Assembly: GCA_003427395.1 (NCBI GenBank)
Contig: BFEA01000004.1
Span: 2,709,073-2,773,072, forward strand
DNA from: Chara braunii
Lineage: Eukaryota; Streptophyta; Charophyceae; Charales; Characeae
Length of the DNA stretch: 64,000 nt
Direction: 5' to 3'
The notes beneath the pieces were generated by a model that saw nothing but the letters and a program-made list of their open reading frames with translations, did not search any database and was not told where the DNA came from. Positions 1 to 10,329 of the stretch are shown here, piece after piece; position 1 is the stretch's first letter; every line of letters starts with the position of its first letter. The position numbers were made by a program, and so were the translations under genes.

Positions 1-80
<80 letters not shown>

Positions 81-98
81 GACAGACAGACAGACAAT
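1..98. repeat. (GA)n microsatellite running into (GACA)n
   Basis: The window opens inside an uninterrupted GA dinucleotide run that passes into four or five GACA units. The left end is cut by the window edge, so the full length is unknown. The same GA repeat recurs at 34438-34513, 60759-60866 and 61987-62077. Confidence 0.95.
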
Positions 99-498
99 GG
101 TGGCGACGACGCACCCTTTGGCCACGCCTTCAACGTCTGTCTTTTCTCCCCACCGTCCCACCACGTCAGCCATCTGGGACTTGGGGTCGTGGTGGCTGGC
201 CACCCCTACGGTTAGGTCCGCGAGGATAGGGCGCCGCGTGGGAAAGGTACACGTGCACCAAGACCAGCCACCCATCCGTGGCTTTTCGCCAGGGGATGGC
301 TACAGGAAGGACTTGTCACGGGTCTTGCCCGAAACGACGGTGTCCTTTCCTCCGCTGGCAAGAATATGAAAACAAATCCGAAAAAAAAATAAAAATGTAA
401 ATATAAACACGACATAAATTTGAATAAACTATCAAAAAATCTCCCTCTCTCTCTCTCTCTCTACCCCGTGCGCATCATCCGCCTCGCGCTGCAACCGC

Positions 499-533
<35 letters not shown>

Positions 534-740
534 CCCCGTGCGCATTAGCCGCCTCGTGCTGCTCGCTTTGTGCACGGTTTCCAACTGCGCCCGACCGCCA
601 TCCGCCATCCGCCAACTGCCTGCCCCGTTGGGCCTCTGCACCGTTTCGCTGCTGCCCGCTCCCTGCCTGCCCCGCGTTGCACCGTTTCGCTGCCGCCCGC
701 TCCCTGCCGGCCCCGTTCGGCCTCCGCACTGGTTCGCCTG
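99..740. repeat. Gene-free leader with CT microsatellites and GC-rich minisatellite
   Basis: No credible gene is visible. Two CT runs (about 441-462 and 499-531) are each followed by nearly the same ~30-bp segment (ACCCCGTGCGCAT then CCGCCTCG), which makes a 70-bp tandem duplication. From about 600 to 735 a C-rich motif of the type CGCTCCCTGCC-GCC recurs two or three times. Apparent reading frames here are Ala/Pro/Arg-rich by-products of the repeats. Confidence 0.7.
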
Positions 741-742
741 CT

Positions 743-930
743 CGGTACCTCTGTGCACAGGCCCTGGGCCCATTTTTTACTTTCCCAACACTGGCAGCGT
801 GTCTTGCATGGGACGATCACGCGAGATTCGCCTGCCCGGTACCTCTGTGCACGGGCCCTGGGCCCATTTTTTACTTTCCCAACACTGGCAGTGTGTCTTG
901 CATGGGACGATCACGCGAGACCCGCTATTT
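743..930. repeat. 94-bp tandem duplication
   Basis: Two head-to-tail copies (743-836 and 837-930) begin at CGGTACCTCTGTGCAC and end near CACGCGAGA. They differ at only a few positions (for example ACAGG versus ACGGG), so the duplication looks young. Each copy contains the palindrome GGGCCCTGGGCCC or a near version of it. Confidence 0.85.
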
Positions 931-949
931 CCTTTAGAGTATTCGAGAT

Positions 950-1032
950 ATACAATGTGCACCAACGCGCCCGGTACGTTGGTGCACGTGCCCCGTACGT
1001 GGGTGCACGTTGTATTCGTATACAACGTACGT
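950..1032. repeat. Palindrome-rich GTAC/GTGCAC tract
   Basis: Short palindromic words built on GTGCAC, GTAC and ACGTAC are packed into about 80 bp, ending with CGTTGTATtcgtATACAACG, a perfect 8-bp-arm hairpin with a 4-nt loop. The design resembles the subterminal palindromes of the elements at 39370-40420, so this may be one end of such an element. No matching opposite end was found. Confidence 0.5.
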
Positions 1033-1251
1033 TTTTTTGAAGGAGTGAGGTTGCCTGTCGCACGCTTGGGGCTGCCCGTGGCCCTTGCCCTAGACTGCTC
1101 GTGGCCGTTAGCCGGGTGTATCCCTGAGCTACTAAAGCCCCGGGCTTACACAACCTCCCCACGATGTGGGCCTTATGTCCAAGTATGTGTGGTCTTCATG
1201 TCCAGGACACATCCACGGGGAGCGTGCCTGCTTGTGTCAAAAGTGAAGCGG

Positions 1252-1337
1252 AGTCCTTCGGGAAGGATACGGAGAAGATTAGCAAGGCCCCTGCGCAAGG
1301 ATGACACGCATAAATCGAGAAATGGTCCAAAAAAAAA
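1252..1337 (+). pseudogene. U6: U6 snRNA-derived sequence with A-rich tail
   Basis: The 3' two-thirds match plant U6 snRNA closely: GAGAAGATTAGCA, then GGCCCCTGCGCAAGGATGAC, then ACGCATAAATCGAG and AAATGGTCC. The 5' stem is represented by GTCCTTCGGG. About 20 nt that normally separate the 5' stem-loop from the GATAC/ACAGAG-equivalent region are missing, and ACAGAG itself reads ACGGAG. A run of about 15 A follows where a functional U6 would have a T-run terminator. No upstream sequence element plus TATA arrangement was seen. I read it as a retrotransposed or SINE-borne U6 pseudogene. A shortened functional variant is much less likely. Confidence 0.85.
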
Positions 1338-1339
1338 AA

Positions 1340-1460
1340 AAAAGAGTGAATCGGAGAAACTGGACTCAACTACCCCGGATGCTGGACTTGAACCCGGAAC
1401 CTCGCGCATGCAATTTGCATAATTCGCCCAACGCGCTGGCACGTTGGCAGCTCGCATACC
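1340..1460 (-). repeat. tRNA-like segment, antisense to the U6-derived piece
   Basis: On the minus strand the word GGGTTCAAGTCC (plus 1384-1395) is a near-consensus RNA polymerase III B box. Upstream of it on the same strand lies a helix-forming stretch around ATGCAAATTGCAT, with a weak A-box-like GCCAGCGCGTTGG about 30 nt further on. The T-arm pairs imperfectly and the acceptor stem is not recognisable, so it is not an intact tRNA gene. Read on the minus strand the order is tRNA-like, T-run, antisense U6. A similar order is seen on the plus strand at 33121-33249. Confidence 0.5.
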
Positions 1461-1943
1461 CTATCGCACGAGGCCGGACGACGCTGCAGAGGAGCAAGAC
1501 AAGATCACCTTGTACCGCGATGCAGGGGGGCGAAACGAAACGAAGCGGAAAAGAGAACTTCTATGCGATAAGACGTACAGCAGTTGTTTCCCGGGGTTGC
1601 GTCCGCCACCGAAAAGGATTACGCTCTTCGTGAAAGCAGTGGCGAATACAGCACGGCGGAAGGGAGATTGGGAAGCATGCGCGCGCTGTGGTGGAATGCG
1701 GGTCGGGTTTGAACGGAGGCGAGAGAAGGCACTTCTGAAAGTGAAGTGTCGCGAGGTAGGGTGGCGGCGATTGCCGTTGATTGTCCGGCGTCAGGCGCAT
1801 GATTAGTCGGTTGGTGAGAAGCGGGATCGGAAAGGAGGGGCAAAGTAAGTAAGTTTTTTCGAGGGGTCAGTATCAACCATTGGCTGCTCGGAAAGGAGGA
1901 AGGAGAGAGGAGCTCGCGAGGCAGAGCTGGGGCAAGGAAGAAG
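1461..1943 (+). promoter_or_regulatory. Upstream region and probable 5' leader of the RSZ-type gene
   Basis: No gene is recognised. The stretch just before the start codon (about 1860-1943) is purine-rich (GGAAAGGAGGAAGGAGAGAGG), a composition common in plant 5' leaders. An inverted CCAAT box (ATTGG within CCATTGG) lies at about 1878-1883. No convincing TATA box was seen. The start context AAGATGT has a purine at -3. Promoter and leader boundaries are inference. Confidence 0.35.
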
Positions 1944-2831
1944 ATGTCGCGCGTGTACGTGGGAAATTTAGACCAGCGAGTAACGGAAAGAGAGCTTGAA
2001 GACGAGTTTCGAAGTTTCGGTGTGCTGAGGAGTGTGTGGGTGGCTCGAAAACCCCCTGGATTTGCATTTATAGAGTTCGATGACCCGCGAGATGCGGATG
2101 ATGCGATACGGGCGCTGGATAACAAAAACGGATGGAGAGTAGAGCTATCCAGGAGCTCGGGGGGGGGAGGGGGGGGGCCAAGAGGAAGGGGGGGTGATGA
2201 CATGAGATGTTACGAGTGCGGGGAACCGGGGCATTTTGCGAGGGAGTGCAGGCTGCGGATCGGAGGAGATGGCAGAGGAGGAATAGGAGGGGGAGGAGGG
2301 GGTCGAGGCCGTAGTCGGAGTCCGAAATATCGACGTAGTCCGAGCTATGGAGGGGCTGGAAGAAGACGGCGGTCTCGAAGTCCCAGCTACGGTCGATACG
2401 GAGGTGGTCCGCCTCTTGGCGGCGGCGCCGCCGCCATGGGTGCCCCCCCTGCAGCTTTTGGTGGAGGGGTCGGATTTAGGGGTAGAAGTCCGATTTTCGA
2501 GAGACGAAAACCGAGTAGAAGTCCAAGCTTTGGGAGGAGGCGACACAGCAGAAGTGCCAGTCTCGTAAGGAGTCGAAGCAGGAGCCGCAGTCCTCCTATG
2601 CGAGTAGATGTTCCTCGAGAGGACTTCAATGGAAATGGCTTTGATAGGGATCGCAGTCCTCCTCGACGCGGTCTGAGTCCAGTAAGGAGAAGGAGCCTCT
2701 CCCCTCCACCACCTCGTCGGAATCGCAGCTTCAGTCGTTCTCCGCCCATACGCAGAGATAGACGCGTGTCACCATTGCTGAACGGCAGTCCTGTCCGTGA
2801 TCGTCGTCGCAGCCGTAGTCGCAGTCCCTGA
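1944..2831 (+). CDS. RSZ22: Serine/arginine-rich splicing factor, RSZ type (RRM + one CCHC zinc knuckle + RS domain)
   Basis: This 295-residue protein should act in the nucleus, binding exonic or intronic RNA and recruiting spliceosome components through its RS tail. An RRM covers residues 1-70, with RNP2 VYVGNL (4-9), RNP1 PGFAFIEF (38-45) and the family end motif NKNGWRVELSR (60-70). A Gly-rich linker (72-84) leads to one CX2CX4HX4C knuckle (C89, C92, H97, C102). Residues 122-295 form a long RS domain with repeated SRSP/RSPSY/RRRSRS units, broken by a Gly/Ala patch at 153-179. A single knuckle places it with plant RSZ21/22 (animal SRSF7-like) and not with two-knuckle RS2Z proteins. The symbol marks the closest subfamily, not proven orthology. 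It is longer than land-plant RSZ22 (about 200 residues, from general knowledge) because of the RS tail. The reading frame is uninterrupted from ATG to TGA, whereas RSZ genes of land plants have introns. It may be a retrocopy or a lineage with intron loss. Confidence 0.93.
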   Translation: MSRVYVGNLDQRVTERELEDEFRSFGVLRSVWVARKPPGFAFIEFDDPRDADDAIRALDNKNGWRVELSRSSGGGGGGPRGRGGDDMRCYECGEPGHFARECRLRIGGDGRGGIGGGGGGRGRSRSPKYRRSPSYGGAGRRRRSRSPSYGRYGGGPPLGGGAAAMGAPPAAFGGGVGFRGRSPIFERRKPSRSPSFGRRRHSRSASLVRSRSRSRSPPMRVDVPREDFNGNGFDRDRSPPRRGLSPVRRRSLSPPPPRRNRSFSRSPPIRRDRRVSPLLNGSPVRDRRRSRSRSP

Positions 2832-5420
2832 CTGCTGAGGCTGTCGCCTCTTCCTCTTGTCTAAGTGGGTTGCCAGCTAACTATCTCTGTCTCTCCTCCC
2901 TGCCTCCCGCCCTCTCTCTCTCTCTCTCCCTCCCTCTCTCTTTCTTTTTCCCCCCCCCGCGCGATCTGTTTCTCTCCAGCCTTTCTCTTTTCTCGCATTC
3001 GATTCTCGCGACTCGGTCGTTTTTCGCCCCATCTCTTATCTGCCGTTCTCTGAGCGTGTAAGTGACTTGGAAGGTCGTGAGGACGACTGTGACTTTGCTC
3101 GGAGGTTTCCCTCTGCAACCCCCCTGTCCATCTCTTCGTCTCTCTGTCCTCCTCCCTTTCTGCCTCCTTTCTACAGTTAACCAGTGTAATAATTACTAGC
3201 AATCAGGTTGTTCATGTTGCATCTGGATGAGACGCAAGAGGCATGGACTAGACGTGAACGGTGACTTCGTTGCACGTACGTCGTCTATCCGGCAATATTG
3301 CGTGGCGGCTGGCCGTGAGAAGGTAGAGAGGCGGCTGGCCGGGAGGGAAAGAAAAGGACGAGTAGGGAGGGATGATCCAGAAGAAAAGGGCAAAGAATGG
3401 AGATAGAGGATGTTCCTCCGGCGGCGGCATTGATTAATGGTGTGATTGGGAGGAGGGGGAAGATGCGCATAAGTGGGCAGCGCTTATGTCTCGGGTCGAC
3501 AGATACATGTGCGTTTGGAATGGAGCTGCGAAGCTGCGCGGCGTAGAAGGGGGAGAGAGGGAGCGGCGAATCTGCGACGTGAAGACTGCGGAATTCTGGT
3601 CGTTTAGCGAAGGGGGAACAAGATTGTAGCAGCGACGGAGAAAGGGTGAGGAAGGGTTGGGGGGATTTAGACTACACGGTCGAGGTTTTGGTCGAGTAGG
3701 GGTGTTGGTTTTGCTGTCATGGTGTCCACCGTCACGGCATTAAGGTGGGAACAGAGGCCAAGAAGTCGTTTGGATTAGAGACAGTGAAGAGCGGAGAATA
3801 GTCTAAAGCCAAGGTGGACGTTTTGGCCATTGAGAAGAGAAGGAGAGAATTCAAAGATTAAGACATCGAGCTCCGGAGCGCAATCGTTGTTGTTTTTCAA
3901 GTAATGGCGTGATGGATGGATGGACATTTGTTCGCCTGAGGCGCAGCCCGTCGAATTATGTCGATTTACGGAATAGTTCTATCTAATGCTGGCTTTTTTT
4001 TTGTGGGATAGGGAATTGTGCATGGGACGATGGGGAAAGAAAACGGGAAGGGGTGGTTTGAGGACGAGGGAGGAGCGGAGATGCATTCATTCCTTCTCTG
4101 CACTATTCTCGGGGAATAGCACACATGTCATCATGTCAAGGATAGAGCGCCATCGGGTGTTAACCGCTACGGCCGCCTCACAGCAGGAAGATGCGAAGTC
4201 GCCTCCTCCCTCTGCTGGAGTGATAAGTTCCTTTACCGGGAGCCCTCCCCTATGCGCGTGTATCGTTTGACCTTTTTTCATTGTTTTTTTTTCTTTCTTC
4301 CTCCCCCTGCCCCCTTCTCCTCCCCCCCCCTTTTTTAACCCTCCCCTCTCCCTTTTTTTCCCGTTTCTCCCCTGCTGTTGTCCTTCCCCGTGCACCCCAC
4401 CCGGCCCGCACATTACATCTTAGCTGGCCCTAGTTTTTCTTCACGTGTCTCCCTACGCTCTATTTGTCCTTGCATATGCCACGTCATATCTCCCTTAGTC
4501 CTTCCCATGTCCTATATCCTAATCGAGTTGATGCCCCTACTCGCGAGAGTCGCGCCGCCTTTCCTCGTCTGTCTCTTGTCCGACAATCCCTTGCCTTGCC
4601 CTCTCCGCTAGATATATATCCCGTGCCTTTGTCTCTGCAGTGGATATATATATATATATATATAATGTGACAACATATATACAAGTGTATGTATATCCCC
4701 TCCTTCCCTCGGCTGGGATGGACCCCTCGGTTGATCGGCACGCTTTGTTCTGTCCAATCAATATCTCATTCCTTCTTCAATGGTGTTATGTTTGGCGATC
4801 CCTTGCCGTTTGCCCCTAACGAAGGCGATACGACGATGTTGTTGTTTTTGTATGATTAATGAGCATTCCCCTGCCGCTACTGCTGCCGATGAAGATGGCT
4901 GTGAATGGTGGTGATGGTGATGATGACAATGATGATGGTAGTGATAGTGACATAGAAAAAGTGCGTGAAATGGATCGTGGACCTTGGAAGGCGAGGGCGG
5001 TGCAACGCTGTTTCTTTTTCGGCTTTTTGTCTCATTCAATTTTGTGAGGACAGATAGACTATGCAGCTGAGGCGTGCACTTTATTGGCCTCTGCATGTTG
5101 ACCTGTCTGGTTTATACGTCTTTTTTTTTTTTTTTAAATGGCTTTTTCTTTTGGACCTTTGTTTCCGAAAAGCAATTTGTAGCACACCACTGTCGTGTTT
5201 TTACTCTTGTCAGTGCTGTTTCGCTCCAGTGCTTGTCGAAGTGTGAACTTAGGTCAATTCGCCGAAAGGTCTTGCGGACGGCCATTCTTGACGTTATGGC
5301 GGCCAGGAAGCGCGCATCGAGCTGGTCTGTGAATCTTCACCACGCGCTTCTCCTAAAAGGAGATTTCCGAAGTCTTGAACTGGTTTGCGTTTCTGTTGGA
5401 CGGGAGCGGGGAGAGATATT
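2832..5420 (+). other. Pyrimidine-rich 3' flank, no gene seen
   Basis: Just after the stop codon a CT-rich tract (about 2880-2960) and further T/C runs occur, which fits a 3' UTR followed by intergenic DNA. A (TA)n run lies at about 4641-4664. A GATGGTGATG-type trinucleotide-rich patch is at about 4905-4955. No conserved protein is recognisable in any frame, and no clear polyadenylation site was singled out. Confidence 0.5.
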
Positions 5421-5423
5421 GGG

Positions 5424-5660
5424 GAAGTGAAATGTTGACAATCTTTTTTTTTGTCCATTTACTGCTCCCTCTCTTTCCACTGAAGGGTTCTCTCGAATAA
5501 TCTTTACGTTCCCCGCCTTTAACTTCTCTTGTCGCGGAGGAGGGAGTGGAAAAGTGAAATGGTGACAATCTTTTTCGTCCATGTACTCCTCCCTCGTTTG
5601 TTTCCACTGAAGGGTTGACCCCTCCCCCCGACCCTTACGTTCCCTGTCTTTAACGTTTCT
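5424..5660. repeat. Diverged tandem duplication, ~127-bp unit
   Basis: Two consecutive copies share the landmarks AAGTGAAATG-TGACAATCTTTTT, CCACTGAAGGGTT and TTACGTTCCC-TCTTTAAC in the same order. They begin near 5424 and 5552. Several substitutions and a small indel show that the duplication is not recent. Confidence 0.75.
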
Positions 5661-7985
5661 CACTTGTCGTTTGCCTGGTGTATTCCCTTCGTCTCCTTTA
5701 GCGTCTTGCTGTCCCCACTTCCTTTCGTTTCCGTCTCGCCTATTCCGATATTGCTATTTCACGCTGCTTATCGTTTGGGTCGTTCCATTTCTCTCATTTC
5801 CTCTGTTTCTTTCATCCAGCTTTGGCGCCTATTCTGTCTGTATTTGTCGCGTAATCTTTTTTTTTTTTGTTGCCAGTGACTTTCCCGGACGGTCTTTTCA
5901 GCTTTTGCTATTTCGTTCTTCTATCTATTTGTCTAGACCGTTTCTTTTTCCTTGCTCTGTCTCTGAGAGTCGCTCATTTTTTTTTTCTTTTTATTACACC
6001 GTGTATTTGTCTGGCTTTGCCCATCGTTGCTCGGTTTCAATCATGTCCGTCTGTCTGTGTCTGTCTCTCTCTCCCCCCGCCGGTTCATTTCTCGTGCCGC
6101 GTGTCATGTCTCGCTTCACTCTCCCTCCCTCTCCTCTCCGCTCTTACACTCCCGGTCTTCCATCTTTCCGTAATTGCCCCCCCCCCCCCCCCCCTCCCTT
6201 TCCTGAGGTAGGTCTTAATGTTCCCTTTGTTCCTAGTTTCATCGCATTGCTCCTCTCCTGCTGCAGTGGTTGAATGTTGTGTTCTTCACTCGGAGATGGC
6301 ACGTTTGAGGTAAATCTTCACCCCCTTCGAAAGCACGTCAGTGAATGTGGATGTGGTTACTCATTTGGAGAAACTGAAGTGTCGAAGTCCAGGAAATAAA
6401 AATGTGTGGTGTGGTTGCTCACTGGCAAACTGTTGTCGTTGTTATGGGCTTTTTTGAACTGCTTGGTTTTTGTGTGATGGATGGTTTTGGGAAGTTGAAA
6501 CGTTGAGATTCTTACACTAGGTCGCTCGCTTCTCTTTGTTTGTGTGACACCCTCCCACTGTATAACTCGAGAGAAAGAGAAATAACGTCGTCGTCCTCTG
6601 CTAATCGGCACGGCCCAGCTTCGTTGTTACTTCCCAGTCGTCTTCTTCTTCCTCGTCGTCGTCTTCTACATTTTCGACCGCTGGTCGTCTGCTCTTCGTT
6701 CGTCGTCTTCTTTGATGATGATGGTGATGGTTGTTAGTTTGGATATGGAAAGGGAAGGACCAGCAGCGATCTACACCACTTTCTTCACGGTCTGCGGCTC
6801 CTCTCTTCCCAGGAGCAGCTCTAAAGGGCTAACGTTGTCCCTTTTGCCCTGTATTCATCATCATCATTATCGTCATCATCAGTTGATTCGAATTATTTTG
6901 CGTGTCTCATCGATGCGATTTCGGAATGGGCTAAAGAGGTGCGCGCGACGTCTGCCTGCGACCGACTTCGCGGGACCTCCTCCGTTTCGCACACACCTTG
7001 AAAACTCCAGACCGGTGCGTTTTTCGTTGATGTTGTCAGCGTTGGTTATGTTCCTGGTCGAAATATCGGCTGAACTTGTCTGCATTTCCTCTACTTGGTT
7101 CAAGAAGGGTTGGGGGGGGGGGGGTTAGCAAGCGGCGGAGGGTGCGGAAGGGGCGCGGGGACAGAGGGGCCATAGAGGATGTAGGCGACGGTGGACGGGC
7201 GACAGAGTGGAAAATGAGGGGAGGTGGAGGGATGGGGAAAACATAAAGAGCACTGGGGTCAATGCCCGACGTGTTATCTTCGGTCTGAGGTTAGGTGGAG
7301 GGATTAGGAGGAGGGCAGAGCACGGGGACCAGAAGGAGCTGATGGGGGGAGGGAGAATCGCCTCTTCCTCGTGGCTGGGTTTTGCTTGTTTGCCTGCTTT
7401 CCGCCTGAGGAGGTGCGCACATCTATCTACCTTTTCGCGGCTGAGCATCGGTCGAGGTTACCACTTGCCCCAGCTGCTTGTGCTGTTCTCCGTCGTCTGA
7501 TGCTCTGCTCGGCCGAAATAATCACCACCGCTTTTTTCTGCCTTCGTCGCGCTTCGTGGCCTGCTCGTCTCGTCCGTCTTCTTCTAATTATTCTTCATCT
7601 GTCGTCGTGGTTCGCACACGTATTCGTCTTTTGTTCCTCTTGTTATTGCCGTGAGCTTCTTCGACTTTATCACAGCCGGCCGAGATAACTGGTGTGATAT
7701 TTGAATTAGGATTTCACGCACGTCGAATGCTATGTTCGGTCGCTGCGCGCCTGCGTCGAACAACGGCGCCATGTTGTCCGTGCCGTTCGCCCGCCCAAAC
7801 TACAAAGAGGTCGTGGTCGCTCGTCTGCAAAGGGCGACGGGGTGTGGATGGACGGGCCTACGTCGCTTCCTACGTCGCTTCGCTTTCCTGCGTAACACGG
7901 AACGTCGTTGCTCATCTGCTTCTAAAGCGAAAGACGGGAGGCGAGTTGACAAAATGACTGGTCTAATCGATGTGTGACAAATTGC
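5661..7985. other. Gene-free T/C-rich tract
   Basis: No gene is recognised. The strand is strongly T/C-biased, with homopolymers including a C run at about 6178-6194 and a G run near 7112-7124. Open frames are low-complexity Phe/Ser/Leu translations of the TTC/TCT bias. The composition continues from the 3' side of the RSZ gene without a sharp break, so part may be downstream transcribed sequence, but nothing proves it. Confidence 0.5.
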
Positions 7986-7986
7986 G

Positions 7987-8185
7987 TCGCCCTATTTGAG
8001 CGACGGTGCTAATCTTCGTCTTCTGCTTGTAAAGTGAAACTCGCCCTATTGGAGCGACGGTGCTAATCTTCGTCTTCTGCTTGTAAATTGAAAAAGACCA
8101 AAGAGTTTTTGATAAAATGATTGTGTTTTGATCGACGTGGGGAGAATTGCGTCGCCCTATTCGAGCGACGGCTTGTCCGTCGTGC
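7987..8185. repeat. 54-bp tandem repeat with a displaced third copy
   Basis: The units at 7987 and 8041 share TCGCCCTATT-GAGCGACGG followed by GCTAATCTTCGTCTTCTGCT and run head to tail. A third start of the unit (CGTCGCCCTATTCGAGCGACGG) appears near 8151 after a spacer that also repeats the flank AAATGA-TG, so the longer unit includes flanking sequence. Confidence 0.8.
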
Positions 8186-8189
8186 TTCT

Positions 8190-9115
8190 TATTCTGGACG
8201 GAAGAAGGAAACGATACCTTTTCTGCATGCAATGAATGATGTCCTCGGACCAATTGGATGGATGGATTTTGTATCCTCTGGTCTTGGTTGGACAAGAGGG
8301 CACTGTGCGAAATGCTTTCTTGTTTTTGTCGATGGGATGATGCTCTGTTAGTTTTCCCCGCTTAACGTTCGTCGTGACTGATCGCGCACGACTTCTTCTC
8401 TCCATCCTCCTGAACGCTAAATCCCTTCTGCTCTGCTGGAGTCAGCTCTTCTCTCCTTTGTTACATCGTTTTGCGCAGATTACGCCCTTTCCGGACTAGA
8501 TGCATGCATGATCGTGACGAGCGGTGTATTTTGAGTCATTGTCGTAGACATGGGTGACGTTGTTGCTCCTCTCCTCCGCTTCGCTAGTCATCCGTCCCGC
8601 GTTGTCGGTGTCGTGAGATGCCAGATCACTCGTGTGGGGTTTTGCTTTGCACGGCTATGACCACCGCGCGCCGTTATTGATCTCCTCGACGCTTTTCTTG
8701 TCGCAGATGTCAGTATGTTTCTCGCAGTTTTGGGATGTGTTCATTTCTTCTCTTGATACCGTCGCGGCTCTCCGTTGCTAATCGCCACGATTCTTTTCTT
8801 CCGCCGATGCCAAAGTGTTTCTCGTCTTTGTCTGATGGATTGCTTGCGTCCGTCGATATCTCGGAACAGAAGTTCTTTTAGATTAGTCCTTCGCACGTCC
8901 TCCTCTCTCCTAGGCAGTGAAAACAGACTTCGCCGGTTTGGGCGGGGTGACAGTCCCGACTTAGTAGTCGTGAGTAGTCGCAGGTACCAACGCTGTTCAG
9001 TCGCCCTTTTGGGCACAGGGAGTAAATGCCCGCGCAGTTACTCATGTTGAGCGCGCCTAGATACCCCATGTTGAGCGCGCAGAGAGATCGAATGAATCGA
9101 AATTCTTGTATTTAT
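8190..9115. other. Gene-free stretch
   Basis: No gene, RNA or structured repeat stands out. The word TGAGCGCGC-AGA recurs twice at about 9047-9082 just before the 27-bp minisatellite. Confidence 0.45.
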
Positions 9116-9117
9116 AT

Positions 9118-9253
9118 GTATTCATCTATGGCCGAAGGTAATATTTATTCATTTATGACCGAAGGTAATATTTATTCATCTATGACCCAAGGTAATGTTT
9201 ATTCATCTATGACGGCAGGTAATATTTATTCACGTATGACCGAAGGTAAAGAA
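9118..9253 (+). repeat. 27-bp minisatellite, ~5 units
   Basis: Five units start at TTCAT-TATG (9121, 9148, 9175 and onward) with internal GACC-AAGGTAATATTTA. Because 27 is a multiple of three, one forward frame stays open and reads as repeated nonapeptides of the form SSMTEGNIY. Substitutions occur at all codon positions and no longer protein is attached, so I treat it as non-coding. Confidence 0.85.
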
Positions 9254-10115
9254 AACGGCGGCAGCTCGTCCCCGGTAGACGCTGGGTGAGATGGTGAGAA
9301 CGCAGAAGGAAAAGAATGCCTTAAGCTCCGGTTTGGACCCCGACTTTCCCCGACAGCAACCTACTGTTATCATGACTGTACACCGAACACAACCTACCCT
9401 TATCGTGACTGTATACAAGCCCTCTTAGGTACGTTGAGCTCATGATGATGATGATAATGCCTTGTGTTCGGGAGTAAACGGTGGGGCTGTCGTAGCGAAT
9501 TTTTCCTCCTTGTTGCCTCCGATACCTGATCTTGGTTCCTCCGTGTCGTCTCGATTGTTCAATGGTTGTCTTTTGCTGGTTTCGGATCCTTAGTTCGCCT
9601 TTTCGTAATGGGTGATCATTGTTCTTTCTCTTTATCGAGTGTTTTTGTTTTCGTTGAGACCGTCCTTTTAGGTCGGATGTTCAACGTGACCTACTCTTAT
9701 CTCTTGTCTTGGCTGCTTGGTCTTATCCGCCGTTTCTTCTCTTTCTGCTCCGTGTAGGTGATACTCTTAGCGGGCTGCGTATGCTGTCCATTTCGCTCTA
9801 CTGAAGAGACGCAGGTTATGCCTAGGTGTCTTATGCCAGCCGTACTTTTATCGATATTTGTTTACCGAAGAGCGTTGTGCAAGGGGGGGGGGGGGGGGGG
9901 GGGGGGGGGGGAAGTAGGGGAGTGGGCTTCATTAGGTCGTAGAGCTATCACTGTATCATATGCTGACCGCTCCCTGGCAGCTCCCTCTCTCTTCATTCGC
10001 CAACTATGCTGGTGGGCTCCGCTCCGTCTGTCATTTTCCACCTTGTAGTCGAAGGTAGATCGATCGGTGGACATGGGAACAAAATAAGTAATGTATAGTG
10101 TCCCAGGCTATTTGA
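9254..10115. other. Gene-free stretch with a 29-nt G run
   Basis: No gene is recognised. A homopolymer of 29 G lies at 9883-9911. It is a likely site of polymerase slippage and of assembly error. The ATGATGATGATGATAAT patch near 9440 is a short trinucleotide run. Confidence 0.6.
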
Positions 10116-10117
10116 AA

Positions 10118-10312
10118 AATAGCTATCTCCGTGCCTACGGCTCACCGGGTAGATCTCTTTAACTATATGCGTGTAGTATGTACTTACGATATATGTATAT
10201 CTACTTATCCTGATGACTCGATGAAACTCCGACGAAATTGTCCGTCACAGCCCCTCGTTTGTTGTCCTCTTTTCTCCCTCTCTGCCTATGGCTCACGGGG
10301 CAGTTCTATATA
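10118..10312. repeat. Dispersed repeat, first locus (related to 18517-18680)
   Basis: A segment with GATGAAACTCCGACGAAAT, then CACAGCCCCTCGTTTGTTGT, then CTGCCTATGGCTCACGGGG (about 10218-10305) matches both arms of the fold-back at 18517-18680. A shorter direct copy of the last part (GTGCCTACGGCTCACCGGG) lies at about 10131-10149. The repeat has no coding capacity and its type is unknown. Confidence 0.65.
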
Positions 10313-10329
10313 TATCGTATATGCTTGTA

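Noticed and set aside
950-1032. Palindromic GTGCAC/GTAC cluster considered as an operator or origin
   Set aside because: There is no neighbouring gene arrangement to support regulation. The same style of palindromes marks transposon ends elsewhere in the window.
538-1422. Long forward open frame of 294 residues
   Set aside because: It runs through CT-rich repeats, two copies of a 94-bp duplication and the U6-derived sequence, and begins at a non-ATG codon. It is not a gene.
5671-6273. 200-residue open frame rich in Ser, Phe and Leu
   Set aside because: Its composition follows the T/C bias of the strand. There is no domain, and overlapping frames look alike.
10209-10227. CTGATGA followed by GAAAC, similar to a hammerhead ribozyme core
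   Set aside because: Only six bases (CTCGAT) separate the two motifs and they cannot form stem II. No stems I or III with a cleavage triplet were found. The related copies near 18690 do not keep the core.
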